Both the position numbers and the translations under genes were made by a program. Below, one piece after another: positions 54,221-64,000 of a stretch of 64,000 nucleotides of DNA; within the stretch, counting starts at the first letter, position 1, and the number at the start of each line of letters is the position of its first letter. This DNA is from Lepturacanthus savala (Eukaryota > Chordata > Actinopteri > Scombriformes > Trichiuridae), in contig CM060463.1 of assembly GCA_030544235.1 (NCBI GenBank), positions 10,019,690-10,083,689 of the forward strand, in the 5' to 3' direction. Under the pieces are notes generated by a model. It saw only the letters and a list, made by a program, of their open reading frames with translations. It had not been told where the DNA came from and made no database searches.

Positions 54221-55985
54221 TAGCTGAACAAGGAAAAGAACCAGGTGTGACAAGTGTTGCTCACAGACCTGTTAGAAACTGTCCATTTCTGAAACCTAAA
54301 TCTTCACAATATAGTAACTGAAAATCGAACCAGCTCCGTTACATTGTTTCCACGTGTCATATCTTCATTTCTCTTTCCTCCCATCAGGTGAACGCCATCT
54401 CCTTCCATCCTGTCCATGGCACTTTGGCCACCGTGGGCTCAGACGGACGCTTTAGCTTCTGGGACAAAGATGCCCGCACCAAGTTGAAGACCTCGGAGCA
54501 ACTTGACCAGCCCATTACGGCCTGCTGCTTCAACCAAAATGGCAACATCTTTGCATACGCTTCCAGTTACGACTGGTCAAAGGTAGGGGATGTAAAATAT
54601 TCTCCAAGGTTCTACCAGATGTTTGAATTTGGCCACCAAGTTTACAAAGCTTTCCTTTACTTTGTGGCCTTTTTTTTTGCAATTTTCGTGATCAAAATGA
54701 CTGATTTTGAGGCTGTATTTTCTCATAATTTGCAAGGAATTTTGTGCCTTTTTTACTTACTTGTGAACTCCATTAAAGGTCTAAATATGCTTAAGACATA
54801 AAAATAAATGGACAACACTGATGCTGTGTCCCAAATTGCATACTTGCATAGTGTGTTCACACTTTGTATAAAAATGTAGTGAACTGTGTGCACTCCTGAG
54901 CGTGGAACATAGCAGAAGATAGCGAAAGTTACGTAGCAGAAGAAGCAGCAATATTTGAGGCAGATGAAGCGAGGTAGGCTTCTCTGGAGCGGATACTGAC
55001 ATAAATGTCAGACAAAAAAACACTCTTTGTAATACAAAAAAAAAATGCACAACAACTGTATAATACAAAGCTTGTTTCGATGAGCTGCCAATTGTCAGTT
55101 GTCATTAAAAAGAAGAAGAAGCAGCATTTCCAGTAAGTGTGCAGCACCAGTCTTTGAAAACAATCCCCCCTCTACTTTGGTGTAAAACTGAGGGAAACCG
55201 ATCGGCTCGGACATGGAATTTAAGCAGATATGTGACAGAAAATAAAATGATCGCATGTGCGTGTGCAAATCCACAGCTACCAGCAGGGATGTGCAGCATC
55301 ACAAAAATGTATATTGGTTACGCAGGAGTTCATGCTTTCGCAAAATCATGAAAAACTGAGGGACTCCTTTATCAATGATTTTGATCCTTTGTAGTCACTA
55401 ACTGTCACTCTGCATTGCACAGGGCCATGAGTACTACAACCCCCAGAAAAAGAACTACATCTTCCTGAGGAATGCTGCAGAGGAGCTGAAACCTCGGAAC
55501 AAGAAATGGTGAGAGAAGGCCACTTCCTTAATTACCTTGTGATTCGCACTGGGGTCTTTCAGAGTGCCACGCCTCCCTGGCATGGATGGATGTGGGAAGT
55601 GACAGTTTCACGGTTCAGATCTCAGTATAGCCTCGTATTGTAGCCATCATCAGTGGAAACACGGCTGTACCCAACTGAGTGAATCACTTTGAGCGCTTGT
55701 GTGATTTCTGATGTAGTAGTCTGTACAAGCCTGTCAGAATTATTTGGGATGAAGCCTGCTGGTCTCTTTAGTTATTCAAATATATGTCTGAGGACTGTTA
55801 TTTATTAAATTATGTAGATGGAAAAGAAATTATTCTAAAATGTATTCAACAAGTTTAGTTATTTCATTTTTTGTCGCTGAAGAGTGATGTTGTGATGTTC
55901 AGTAGGGACACAGTTTATTAAATAAATGAATAAAAAGAATGAGAAAAATGTACTTTGTAACTGACTGCTCCCTCCTGTCTTTAGA
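51288..55985 (+). CDS. rae1: RAE1 mRNA export factor (WD40, Nup98 partner)
   Basis: A WD40 beta-propeller at the nuclear pore that binds the GLEBS motif of Nup98, aids mRNA export and restrains APC/C at the spindle checkpoint. Coding exons: 51288-51377, 51502-51606, 51919-52011, 52108-52194, 52275-52361, 52675-52746, 52852-52959, 53667-53773, 53923-53998, 54388-54582 and 55423-55508, plus one base at 55985. The N-terminus is FG-rich ([19 protein letters not shown]). WD blades include [20 protein letters not shown] and [14 protein letters not shown]; the segment [20 protein letters not shown] is essentially identical to human. If the donor GTGAGA at 55509 is used, the stop TG|A is split between 55508 and 55985 and the protein is exactly 368 aa ending RNKK, as in human. 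If not, reading on gives RNKKW and TGA at 55510-55512. A candidate poly(A) signal AATAAA is at 56341-56346. Confidence 0.96.
54171..54220. repeat. (AT)n(AC)n microsatellite in rae1 intron
   Basis: About 20 AT units followed by five AC units between the exons ending at 53998 and starting at 54388. Confidence 0.95.
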
Positions 55986-57950
55986 TTCGTTGTGCCAAGT
56001 TGCATCTCTTGTGTGGAAATGCGGAAGACCTGCTGCTTTAGTTTGTATATGCTCAAGACTGACTCCTTCCTTTCGGCAAACACCTGGACCAATGCCACGG
56101 TGCTGCCTTCTGTGCATGGACCAATCAGAGGGCCCCACCCAACCTGGCCTTGATGACAGCCGTGTGACAATTGGTCTTCATCATAGAAGGGGAGAGCTTC
56201 ACTCGTCATTCATATTGGTGTTTGCATTTTTGTTTTTTTATGTGACCAGCTCCTCCTCTTATTTTACAGCTTTCCAAAGACTCTTAATTCTCTTTTGATT
56301 TGCTGTTATTCCATGGCCCATTCATGAACATCAGATGTAAAATAAATATTTATGTGCATACTCTTAGGTTTTAACATGTTTATTCCCAATTGAGGGAGCA
56401 AGTAGGTGAAAACAACCTGTTGCATTGGCTGTATTAATGTTAGTTGGGTGATTCTCAGAACTGTATTGTCCATGCTACACCTTGAACGTGACCACTGTCT
56501 CATATTTCAGCTGTAAAACTCATCTTTTGTGGGTCCCTGACATGGAATTGATCGTGAAATCAAAAAGATAAACTTTGAGCAACATTCATATCACAGTGAC
56601 CTCTTCTGTCTGCTTGTTTTAATCCATGTTAACCAGCAGGTGGCGCATGTTGTCTTTGAGCCAGTTAACTCCCAGCCTTTACTGTGCCAGTACAGAGGTC
56701 CAGGAGCTAACCAGGACAAAAAACGAGATCAAAGCGGGACAGTGAGTTTCTTCATCCAGGTTAAGTCCTTTTGACAGGGATACACAGCTGGAAATGGGGG
56801 GGATTTATCAAGAGGATATGAATGAGGTAGCAGGGGCAGCTACAAAGGCCACGTGTGAAAAGTGAACCAGTTCATAGAGCCGAAGGTGTGAATTAAAAGC
56901 CATTTTATTGAGGTCATTAGAGTATCACCTCACTGTTAGTCTGACCCTTGGTACTTAGCAGTGCAGTTCCAAGGCACCAAGGGCGGGAAGCTACTCCGCT
57001 GCCACAGTTCACCGGCTCTTCTCAACTTCCATGTGGTGCCACTGGTCTCTGCTGTGAAGCCCCCTCACCCCCACAGCTCCTAAAATCCTCTACAAGTTCC
57101 TCAATCGTTTAAACAGTTCAGCTTGAAGCACTTAAAAAAAAAAACTGCACAAAGTGCTTTAGGCCGACACCACATTCATAAATATGGCGAACTAGCTCCA
57201 TTGTTTTGAGTTACTATAAACACTGGCAGAGGAATGTTTCTATGGACGGTCAAGAGTGTGTCGGAGTGACCTGTTGCTTTCAGCCTGAGTGGGCCTGTCC
57301 TTCCCCCTGCACAGATGATAGTTATCAGTGTTTAGGCACAGGTCCTCCCCATACGTTTCACACTTGCCCTTATTCTTGCTGAAATGTACCGGTCATTTGT
57401 TTTTATGATCAGGTAATAGCAGGTGTCCTGGTGTGGCAAGACCAGTGAAATTTGTCATGTACTGTAGCCAGTTTACAGTATTTGACAAAAGCAAACAACC
57501 ATTGCAAATTGCATTATTATGATTTTCTTTAAAATTACCACAGCAACAAATAATGGTGTGTTGTACTGACAGACTATAATATGATGTATTACATATAGAA
57601 TTATTTAGAAACCACTAACTCCTGAATCCATATAATGAACATTTTCACCATGTTGGTTGGTAATATTGCCAGTCTTTAATTAAGGTTTTAAAAAAACTCT
57701 TCAAAATAAAAGCACAGCTTGTGATTCAGTTTATGCCATGTCATGCTTCCACATTACGTACGCGTTTAATTAACTGTACTCAAACAACCGCCGCCGTCTT
57801 AAAGTTTATAAACGTGATGTAAGTCCGTCTACTTCCTCGTCACGGCTGCACAATGAACCATGTGGCGGAGCCGCCGCGCTTCCTCCGCGGTACAGTTGGT
57901 TTCTCTTTGTGTTGTAAAGGACAAAAGCAGGTGCAGCACAGCGCCGGGTG
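55986..57950. other. rae1 3'UTR and intergenic space to rbm38
   Basis: rae1 3'UTR probably runs to about 56365. The rest has no supported gene. Several G/C-richer pieces near 56620-57360 are non-coding by frame. Confidence 0.55.
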
Positions 57951-57954
57951 GGCG

Positions 57955-58055
57955 GACCAATAGGAGGCCCCCCCGGGGCCGAAGTTGGCACGCGGAGACC
58001 GCGCCGATTGGTCAGAGAGTTGTGTGTGGGCGGGGCCACGTTACGGCGTATATAA
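57955..58055 (+). promoter_or_regulatory. rbm38 core promoter: two CCAAT boxes, GC box, TATA box
   Basis: ACCAAT at 57956-57961, an inverted CCAAT (ATTGG) at 58007-58011, a GC box GGGCGGGGCC at 58028-58037 and TATATAA at 58049-58055. The ordered set places transcription start near 58080, about 200 bp before the ATG. NF-Y, SP1 and TBP roles are inferred from motifs. Confidence 0.7.
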
Positions 58056-58276
58056 CGTCCCGGCACATTTTCTCGCAGCAGCAGAAGAAGCAGCAGAAGC
58101 CGCCGCCGCCCGCTGAGAGTCACCAGGCGTCATCTGTTGCTACAACTTTGAGGCGAAGAGGAAGCGGCGCCGCGGACTCCTGTTGACACCGATGCAGGAG
58201 CTGCATTAAAAAAAGGCGCTTTTTAGAGAATAATTCCAGCGTGCCTCCGGTCCCTTTACCCCCCTCCGGCCGACCA

Positions 58277-61200
58277 ATGCTTCTGCATCAGTTCATGAAC
58301 GGAGCCCTGGACGTCATGCATCCCACCTCGTTGCAGAAAGACACCACTTTCACCAAAATCTTTGTCGGCGGGCTGCCGTACCACACCAACGATGCCTCCC
58401 TGAGGAAATACTTCGAGGCCTTCGGAGACATCGACGAGGCCGTCGTGATAACGGACAGGCAGACCGGTAAATCCAGAGGATACGGCTTTGTAAGTAGAAC
58501 GAGATAAAGTCACGCGCCGTCAACATCCGCGCTGCTCTTTATGCCAAACTTTCAGCTCCTCCACCAAAACCTCCGATTCAAGTTCCCCACTCGCTTCACA
58601 TCAGCGACACCGTCCAGTCCGCAGCATTTATCATTAAAACATACGCGTTTTAATGGCATTGTTTTTCTACTTGCTACTATCACCATTTCCCCCTTCTTTG
58701 TACCCTCTTTATATGTGTGCGACTAAGTTTAAATACTGGTTCCATCTGCTTGTACGTAATAATCAGATCCACTGAAGCTTAAATGTATTATTGCACAGCA
58801 TCTCTGCTTTTTCTGCCTGACTGGCTGTTAGTTTAGCTTAATGAGGATGAGGGATCACACAAGTTCATGGGTAACTAAGAAGATTATATTTCAACATATG
58901 TCCGAGAGAGACACTGTGTGTGTGTTGTGTGTGTTGTGTGTGTGTGTGTGTGTGTGTGTGTGAGACAGAGAGACACACACAGACTTTATATGGTTATTTC
59001 AGAGCTGTAGGGAGGTTGACCTTGTCCACTCTGCCCTCTATTGTCAAGGACCTGAGCAGTGAGCCGTAGCTCATGATTTACACTAAATCTTAGCTGCCAA
59101 GAGTGATGCTAAATTTCCCTTTTGATCTTATCTTTCTTTCTTTTCTGAGCCTGTGGGCAGTCCCAGCCATAGAAAGTAGGCTACTTTGAACTCCATAAAA
59201 CATAAACAGTCTACTCACCCTGTTGTCTGCCTTTTGAGTTTCTGTGTGTGGCAGGAAAAGCTCAGTTTACCGGCGCATTTATCATAACTTAATCCTTGAC
59301 CACATGTTCCCTACAGTCCAGACCAGTGGAGCCTCTTGATGTGCGATTAAGTATTCACTAATAAGTGACTTATGCTGTTCCAGGCCGATAAAAGGCAGCC
59401 GTTCCCCCCCCCCCCCTTTTTGACACAAAGAACAGGAGCGGCGCAAGAAATGCAAATATTTACGAGAACCTTGGAAAGACACATCAGCACTAATGTGCTG
59501 TCAGGCCAAAGAAGGAATGGAAAAAACTGTTGTGTGCATGTTTACGTCTAAAGGCAGAAAAGGCAGAACAATTGCCCAGTGTTTACACATCAGGCCTGGA
59601 ACTACGGAGGGGAAGCCGTTGAGTTGCTATCAGACGGTTGAGTACAGAGGCCGGTGTTTCAGGTTCAACATGCTCAGGGTGATGTGGGTGCTGCCTGCCG
59701 CACACATACCGTGTGTGTGTGTCCCTGTGTGTGTGTGTCCCTGTGTGTGTGTGTCCAAGTCAAAGTGCTAATTCTGTTTCTGAACGTGTTCCAGTCGGTG
59801 GCTGGCATAACGGCGCGGGAGGCACCCCAAAAGCTGAGCTCACCTTTTTTTTCCCTCTCTCTAAACACACTTCAGAGGTGGATTAGTTGAACCCCCCACA
59901 GCAAGGCTCTTCGCAGTGTAAACACAGCCTCGTTCCTTCCTGTGTGTTCACAACATGAGTCCTACAGTGGGCTTTGTTCCAGATCCTTCCACTATGAAGA
60001 GGCATGTTGGTGTGTGTATATATGTATATATATTTTTTTTAAAAAAGTCCTCTGAAACAATGGAAGCCCCGCGGTGGCCTACATTCTCCGCTCGGCCCGC
60101 AAGGAGAGGTGACTGAAAGCTTCTGAGTTGGCACAGCGTGGCAATCAAAACAGAAGGGCCGGTCTAATGCCAGGAGGGAGAGAGGAGGGGCGGACTAATA
60201 CCAATCTCCTTAATATGTTGTCCCTAATTGGATAAGCTCCTTGTTACTCTTCCCAGATCCATATTTCAGCAGGGCTGCCCCTGGCTGAGTGGCAGTCAAG
60301 TGGCCGTCTAATGCTGCTGTGGGCAGTTTCCAAAGCTTAATCATTGTGCTTTGTTTGGAAGTTTCCCTTCTCTCCTCCAGAGAAACAGAATCCGAGCTGT
60401 GAACGGCCTGTGGGGGCATTTTTATGACCAACAGACCGAGGCCTGTTTTTTTTTTATGTGTTTTCAACAGTTTTTTTTTCTTTACTTGGATAGTTGATGT
60501 GTTACCAGCCAGAGATGCAGTGCTACTGCCAGTTTATAACATGAGAGATAACTACTTTTTTTTTTTTCCCCCAATAGGTAACAATGACAGATCGAGGAGC
60601 AGCTGAGAGAGCCTGCAAGGATCCCAACCCCATCATTGACGGCAGGAAGGCCAACGTCAACCTGGCCTACCTGGGCGCCAAGCCACGGAGCATACAGACA
60701 GGTGGAGTATATTTTACTTCAAGGCTCGGTTAAATCCTGTATTAATCAACCGGTGCTGATTAGAACATGAGATACCCATGAATACCCACCATAAACGTCT
60801 CAGACAGTTAAAATATCAGCCTTCAGGCAATCTCTGTCTGACTCTACACTACTGTTCAAAAGGTTGTGGTCACCCAGACAATTTTGTGTTTTCCATGAAA
60901 AGTCACACTTTTATTTACCACCTAACATGATTGCACAAGGGTTTTCTAATCATCCGTTAGCCTTCTGACACAATGAGTAAACTCATTGCACCATTAGAGT
61001 GATAGTTGATGGAAATGGGTCTCTATACACCTATGTAGATATTGCACCAAAAACCAGACATTTGCAGCTAGGATAGTCATTTACCACATTAGCGATGTAT
61101 AGAATGTATTTCTGATTGGCTTAAAGTTATATTCATTGGGGAAAAAAGTGCTTTTATTTAAAAAAAAAAAAAAAGGAAATTTCTAAGTGACCCCAAACTT

Positions 61201-61506
61201 TTGTTGATGTTCACAACAATCCATACAGCAGCAGATTTCCTTCTTACATACCAAATAACTTTGAGTTTCCCATAATGCATTAGTGTTTCTGCTGCTGCTC
61301 ACTTGCACATTAGAAAATGTTGACCCGCTTGCTCGCGGTAGGTTTGAAACAGGCTCTTTCTGTGTCTCTCCATGCCCTCTGTGCATTGTTCTCCAGTCCT
61401 CCTCTGTAAATGCAAATGTGTGTGTCTGACAGCCGGCCTCCTATCTTCCAGGCATATCCATCGGAGTGCAGCCCATTCACCCAGCGCTCATCCAGAGGCA
61501 GTATGG
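58277..61506 (+). CDS. rbm38: RBM38 (RNPC1) RRM protein, partial: last exon beyond right edge
   Basis: An RNA-binding protein that controls stability and translation of mRNAs such as p21 and p53, and is itself a p53 target in mammals; related RBM24 acts in muscle splicing. Exons 58277-58489, 60578-60701 and 61452-61506 give the first 130 residues and two bases of the next codon. The start at 58277 gives MLLHQFMNG, matching the human MLLQ... start. A single RRM spans about 25-101: RNP2 IFVGGL at 28-33 and RNP1 RGYGFVTM at 67-74, the latter cut by intron 1 between Phe71 and Val72. After the RRM come VNLAYLGAKPRSIQT and GVQPIHPALIQRQYG. FTKIFVGG (not YTKIFVGG) and SIQTG favour RBM38 over RBM24. 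The Ala/Tyr/Pro-rich C-terminal exon is not found before 64000. It lies downstream of rae1 as in human 20q13.31. Confidence 0.94.
58490..60577 (+). other. rbm38 intron 1 (2.1 kb)
   Basis: Non-coding. A (TG)n array lies at 58915-58962 and a TG/TCCC repeat at 59707-59755. A run of C at 59406-59417 is followed by T-rich sequence. No alternative exon is evident. Confidence 0.7.
58915..58962. repeat. (TG)n microsatellite
   Basis: TG repeat with two TT interruptions in rbm38 intron 1. Confidence 0.95.
60844..61204. mobile_element. Tc1/mariner-type non-autonomous remnant in rbm38 intron 2
   Basis: The left end CTACACTACTGTTCAAAAGG...GGTCACC and the right end AAGTGACCCCAAACTTTTG are inverted terminal repeats of the fish Tc1-like type. 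Inner landmarks (TATACACCTATGTAGATATT, GCACCAAAAACCAGACATTT, TTGCACAAGGGTTTTCTAAT on one or other strand) match sequence I know from salmonid and other fish Tc1-like elements. The transposase is absent, so it is a deleted copy. Confidence 0.75.
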
Positions 61507-62765
61507 GTAAGTGAGCGGGAGTGGGCGCTTGTTGTGTTCTCTTGTATTATGCTCTGTGCGACGCCACTGGGCTCTGATTTCTTTGACAAACGGGGGGCCT
61601 CTGGAAAGTACATGTCAGTTTCTGTGTCTGCATGCAACTCCAGAAAGTAGTCCATTAGCATATTTAAGTTTTTTTGCCAGGCAGGGAGATTGTTCACATA
61701 TCTGTGGTAATAGAGGAGCATTCCAGAGGTGAATGTGTGACTCACTTGTTAACTTCTGTCGGGAGCCTCTCGAGTCATGTACCTGCGCTGAGCAAGCTCG
61801 GTTACAGGGGTTTGGTTTCCTAGAAGTGTGCGTGTGTTGTAGAAACAGCGTAGATCGCGTCTCTGGGCCACGGTTTGCTGAGCAATTAATGAGCATTTCA
61901 CCGTCGTAACCCCCGGCAGCTCTCAGATATCAGCCCTGAAGCCACAGCTCGCAGCCATTCATGTTTTACACTCAGAGCCTTAGGTCTGTCCGGAACATTA
62001 TGAAGTGGTTTCGTGAATAGATTTGAAACTCGTGAAAACTTCTTCAAGCTACAACTAATGCATCCATAATCTGCAACACTTTTGGTTAATTGTCATTAAT
62101 AGATAAGTAATGTCAAAGATTTCTTTGTTCTGGCATTTTGAGTTTGATATTTTGTCTGTATTTTATATCAATCTTTAGCTCCCTGGGAAATTGTGATGGG
62201 CATTCTTCATAGTTTGACACTTTATAGACAAATGATTAATGATACACTTATACACCTATATACATAACCAACATTGTTAATCCGTGCTAAAGTACGTATT
62301 AGTTTTAGCTCCCACAGCTAGAGTCTCGTGGAAATCCCAGGATGGTCCACAGGGACCGGGACAGAAAAAGAAAGTCACTGAACCCAGTTCTCTTGAACTG
62401 CCAAAGACTCCATCCATCCATGTCCCGTTCAGTGAGATCTCACAGGGTCTGAACGATCAACCTAGTATCCCATCATGTGCCAAGGCCTTCGGGAGGACAT
62501 TGGAAAATCCCTCCTAGTGATCGCGGATGGTACCAAAACCCGGGGGGGGGGGGGTTGAAAACGTGGAGCACAGTGGTGCTTTGAGGCATACATCTGACAG
62601 GTGTGGCTCGTATTACAGCTTTTACACCCCCTTAATCTCCCATGAACACCACCCCAGAGAGGCACACTGAGCACCTGTCTGCTTGCCTCGGAGTTTCTTC
62701 TGTACGGCGAGTGACAGACGTAGACCTCCCTAAGATGCACAGCACACAAGTGGCTTTTCTTTCAG

Positions 62766-62810
62766 CCCCCCCCCCCCCCCCCCCCCCCCCTCCCTCCCTC
62801 CCTCCCTCCC
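62766..62810. repeat. Poly-C and (CCCT)n tract
   Basis: About 25 C residues followed by five CCCT units. The reverse strand is a G-tract with G-quadruplex potential. Confidence 0.95.
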
Positions 62811-62948
62811 CAAAAAACCCTTGACAACATATGGTGTGAGGACACAGTCTGAAGTAGGATTTTAAGCAGGACTGGAGTATTGCGTGTAGCAGTGGTGTGC
62901 CTGGTTTGGAGTTAGTATGTTCAGCACATGCTGTGGACTGTGAGGGCT

Positions 62949-62966
62949 GGGGGGGGGGGGGGGGGG
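62949..62966. repeat. Poly-G tract
   Basis: An uninterrupted run of 18 G residues. Length is likely to be error-prone in any assembly. Confidence 0.9.
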
Positions 62967-64000
62967 TCACTGAGTCCAGGGACATTGTTTTGATGGGGAG
63001 GGGAGGAGTTGTCAGTGTGCTTGCAGATTCATCTCTTCTCATGCATCACCTCCTCCGCTCCTGTCCACAGCCCGGTCACTTTCCCGTGTCCTGTTCATCC
63101 CGCTTTCGGGTCTCCCACTTAAATCTGTTGCCGCTACCAGCATATCAGACAAAGTCGCTGAAAACTGACACCACGGTGAAACTGGAACGGTGCGGGAGGG
63201 GAGGGGAGGGGGGGGTTTTAAAGCGAAGATTGAGGGGGGGGGAGGGTATCTTGGGGCTGTATTCTGGGACTAAAGCTTAATGAGGCGGTGTGTGTGTGTT
63301 TCCTAGGAAACACACCTTTACAGGTGTCAAACAAAACACCTCCTGCTTTTAAAGAATATTCACAATCCTTCTGAACAATGAGGGAAGGAACATCAAGTCC
63401 TCACGCGTGACTTTTTAGACCCCACCCGTTCCCACCCCCGTCCGTATTCACACTTTCCGTGGCGGTGAGTCATGCGCCGAAGGTCGTTTGTGTTATCGTT
63501 TTAGAAATATTTACCAGCTTGGTGTGATTTAGTCCCATTAGCTCATTAATCATGTTACTCCAACCTTGTTTGCAGTGATTATTTTAGCATCTAGTGGTTT
63601 TGTTGTTTTTTTTTTTTGTTTGTTTTTTCCTCCTGGTGAGCTTGTCTCTGCTTGCCGTCCGGCAGACTGGCACACAGACCGTCCGTCAGCACAAAACCAG
63701 CTGACCTATGAATCTTCTGGCCATCCTTCACATTCCCCTGCTGCCGTCCCACAATCCACTTGGCATCTGGCACGTGTGCGCTGCCCCTAACTCACCTCGG
63801 TCCCTCTTTCCCTCTTTAGATAGAAAAATTCCCACTTAACCCCTCTCTCTCTGCACATGCCAGAGATATTATAATACAGGAGCGCTTTTGTCTCTCCATA
63901 ATGCCCTTTAGGGCATTATCTACATTATTTTCCATCCCATTTTACCTACACACGGTCAGTTGATTTTAAGCCCGGAATTCAGTGGACCGCCGGTGGCGAC

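Larger units (their letters stand above)
61507..64000 (+). other. rbm38 intron 3, continuing beyond window
   Basis: Opens with a consensus donor (GTAAGT). No match to the conserved last exon (which should encode a TPHYIYP-like start) is seen. It holds G- or C-homopolymer runs at 62542-62554, 62766-62810 and 62949-62966 and further G-rich tracts at 63190-63245. Confidence 0.65.

Noticed and set aside
62642..63280. Pro- and Gly-rich ORFs in rbm38 intron 3
   Set aside because: They depend on C and G homopolymers. The conserved rbm38 last-exon motifs are absent.

Overview
This window is vertebrate nuclear DNA, almost certainly from a ray-finned fish (teleost, probably a percomorph). The evidence is split-gene architecture with GT-AG introns as short as about 100 bp, very dense CA/TG, GA and AT microsatellites, AT-rich non-coding DNA, and small inverted-repeat and Tc1-type transposon remnants familiar from fish genomes. 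Every gene recognised has a clear vertebrate orthologue, and most belong to the neighbourhood of human chromosome 20q13. No operons, CRISPR arrays, plasmids or phage are present. I found no tRNA or rRNA gene.

Layout from left to right. (1) 1-1511, minus: first coding part of taf4 (TFIID subunit), running off the left edge. (2) 3115-5075, plus: complete lsm14b (RNA granule / translational repression protein, 8 exons, 371 aa), divergent from taf4. (3) 5704-12223, minus: complete cdh26-like cadherin (17 coding exons, 821 aa), tail to tail with lsm14b. (4) 13402-23835, minus: a dysbindin-domain protein, best matched to dbndd2 (4 exons, 199 aa), with a 9.6 kb first intron. (5) 29141-31545, plus: a short, divergent ataxin-1 family protein with an AXH domain (2 coding exons, 477 aa). 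(6) 34928-46054, minus: complete bmp7 (7 exons, 424 aa). (7) 51288-55985, plus: complete rae1 (mRNA export / Nup98 partner, 368 aa). (8) 58277-61506, plus: rbm38 (RRM protein), exons 1-3, with the last exon beyond the right edge.

These genes are not an operon-like unit. They are a conserved vertebrate synteny block: housekeeping genes (taf4, lsm14b, rae1) mixed with developmental and tissue genes (bmp7, cdh26, rbm38, atxn1 family). taf4-lsm14b-cdh26 corresponds to human 20q13.33 and bmp7-rae1-rbm38 to 20q13.31. The dbndd2 / atxn1 pair in between mirrors DTNBP1-ATXN1 on human 6p22, so it looks like the other half of an ancient whole-genome-duplication pair.

For cdh26, bmp7, rae1, lsm14b, dbndd2, atxn1 and rbm38 I built exon models by hand and checked that splice phases add up. 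Exon ends should be good to the base where the consensus is clear, and weaker junctions are flagged. No dramatic new system (defence, mobile gene cluster and so on) is visible. The most unusual signals are a perfect 28-bp hairpin at 20889-20952, the taf4 first exon whose frame is restored only by two putative ~95-bp introns, a GC-AG intron in cdh26, a rae1 stop codon apparently split by an intron, and the ataxin-1 relative that keeps the 14-3-3 site but has lost the tryptophan of the splicing-factor-binding motif and the conserved C-terminus.
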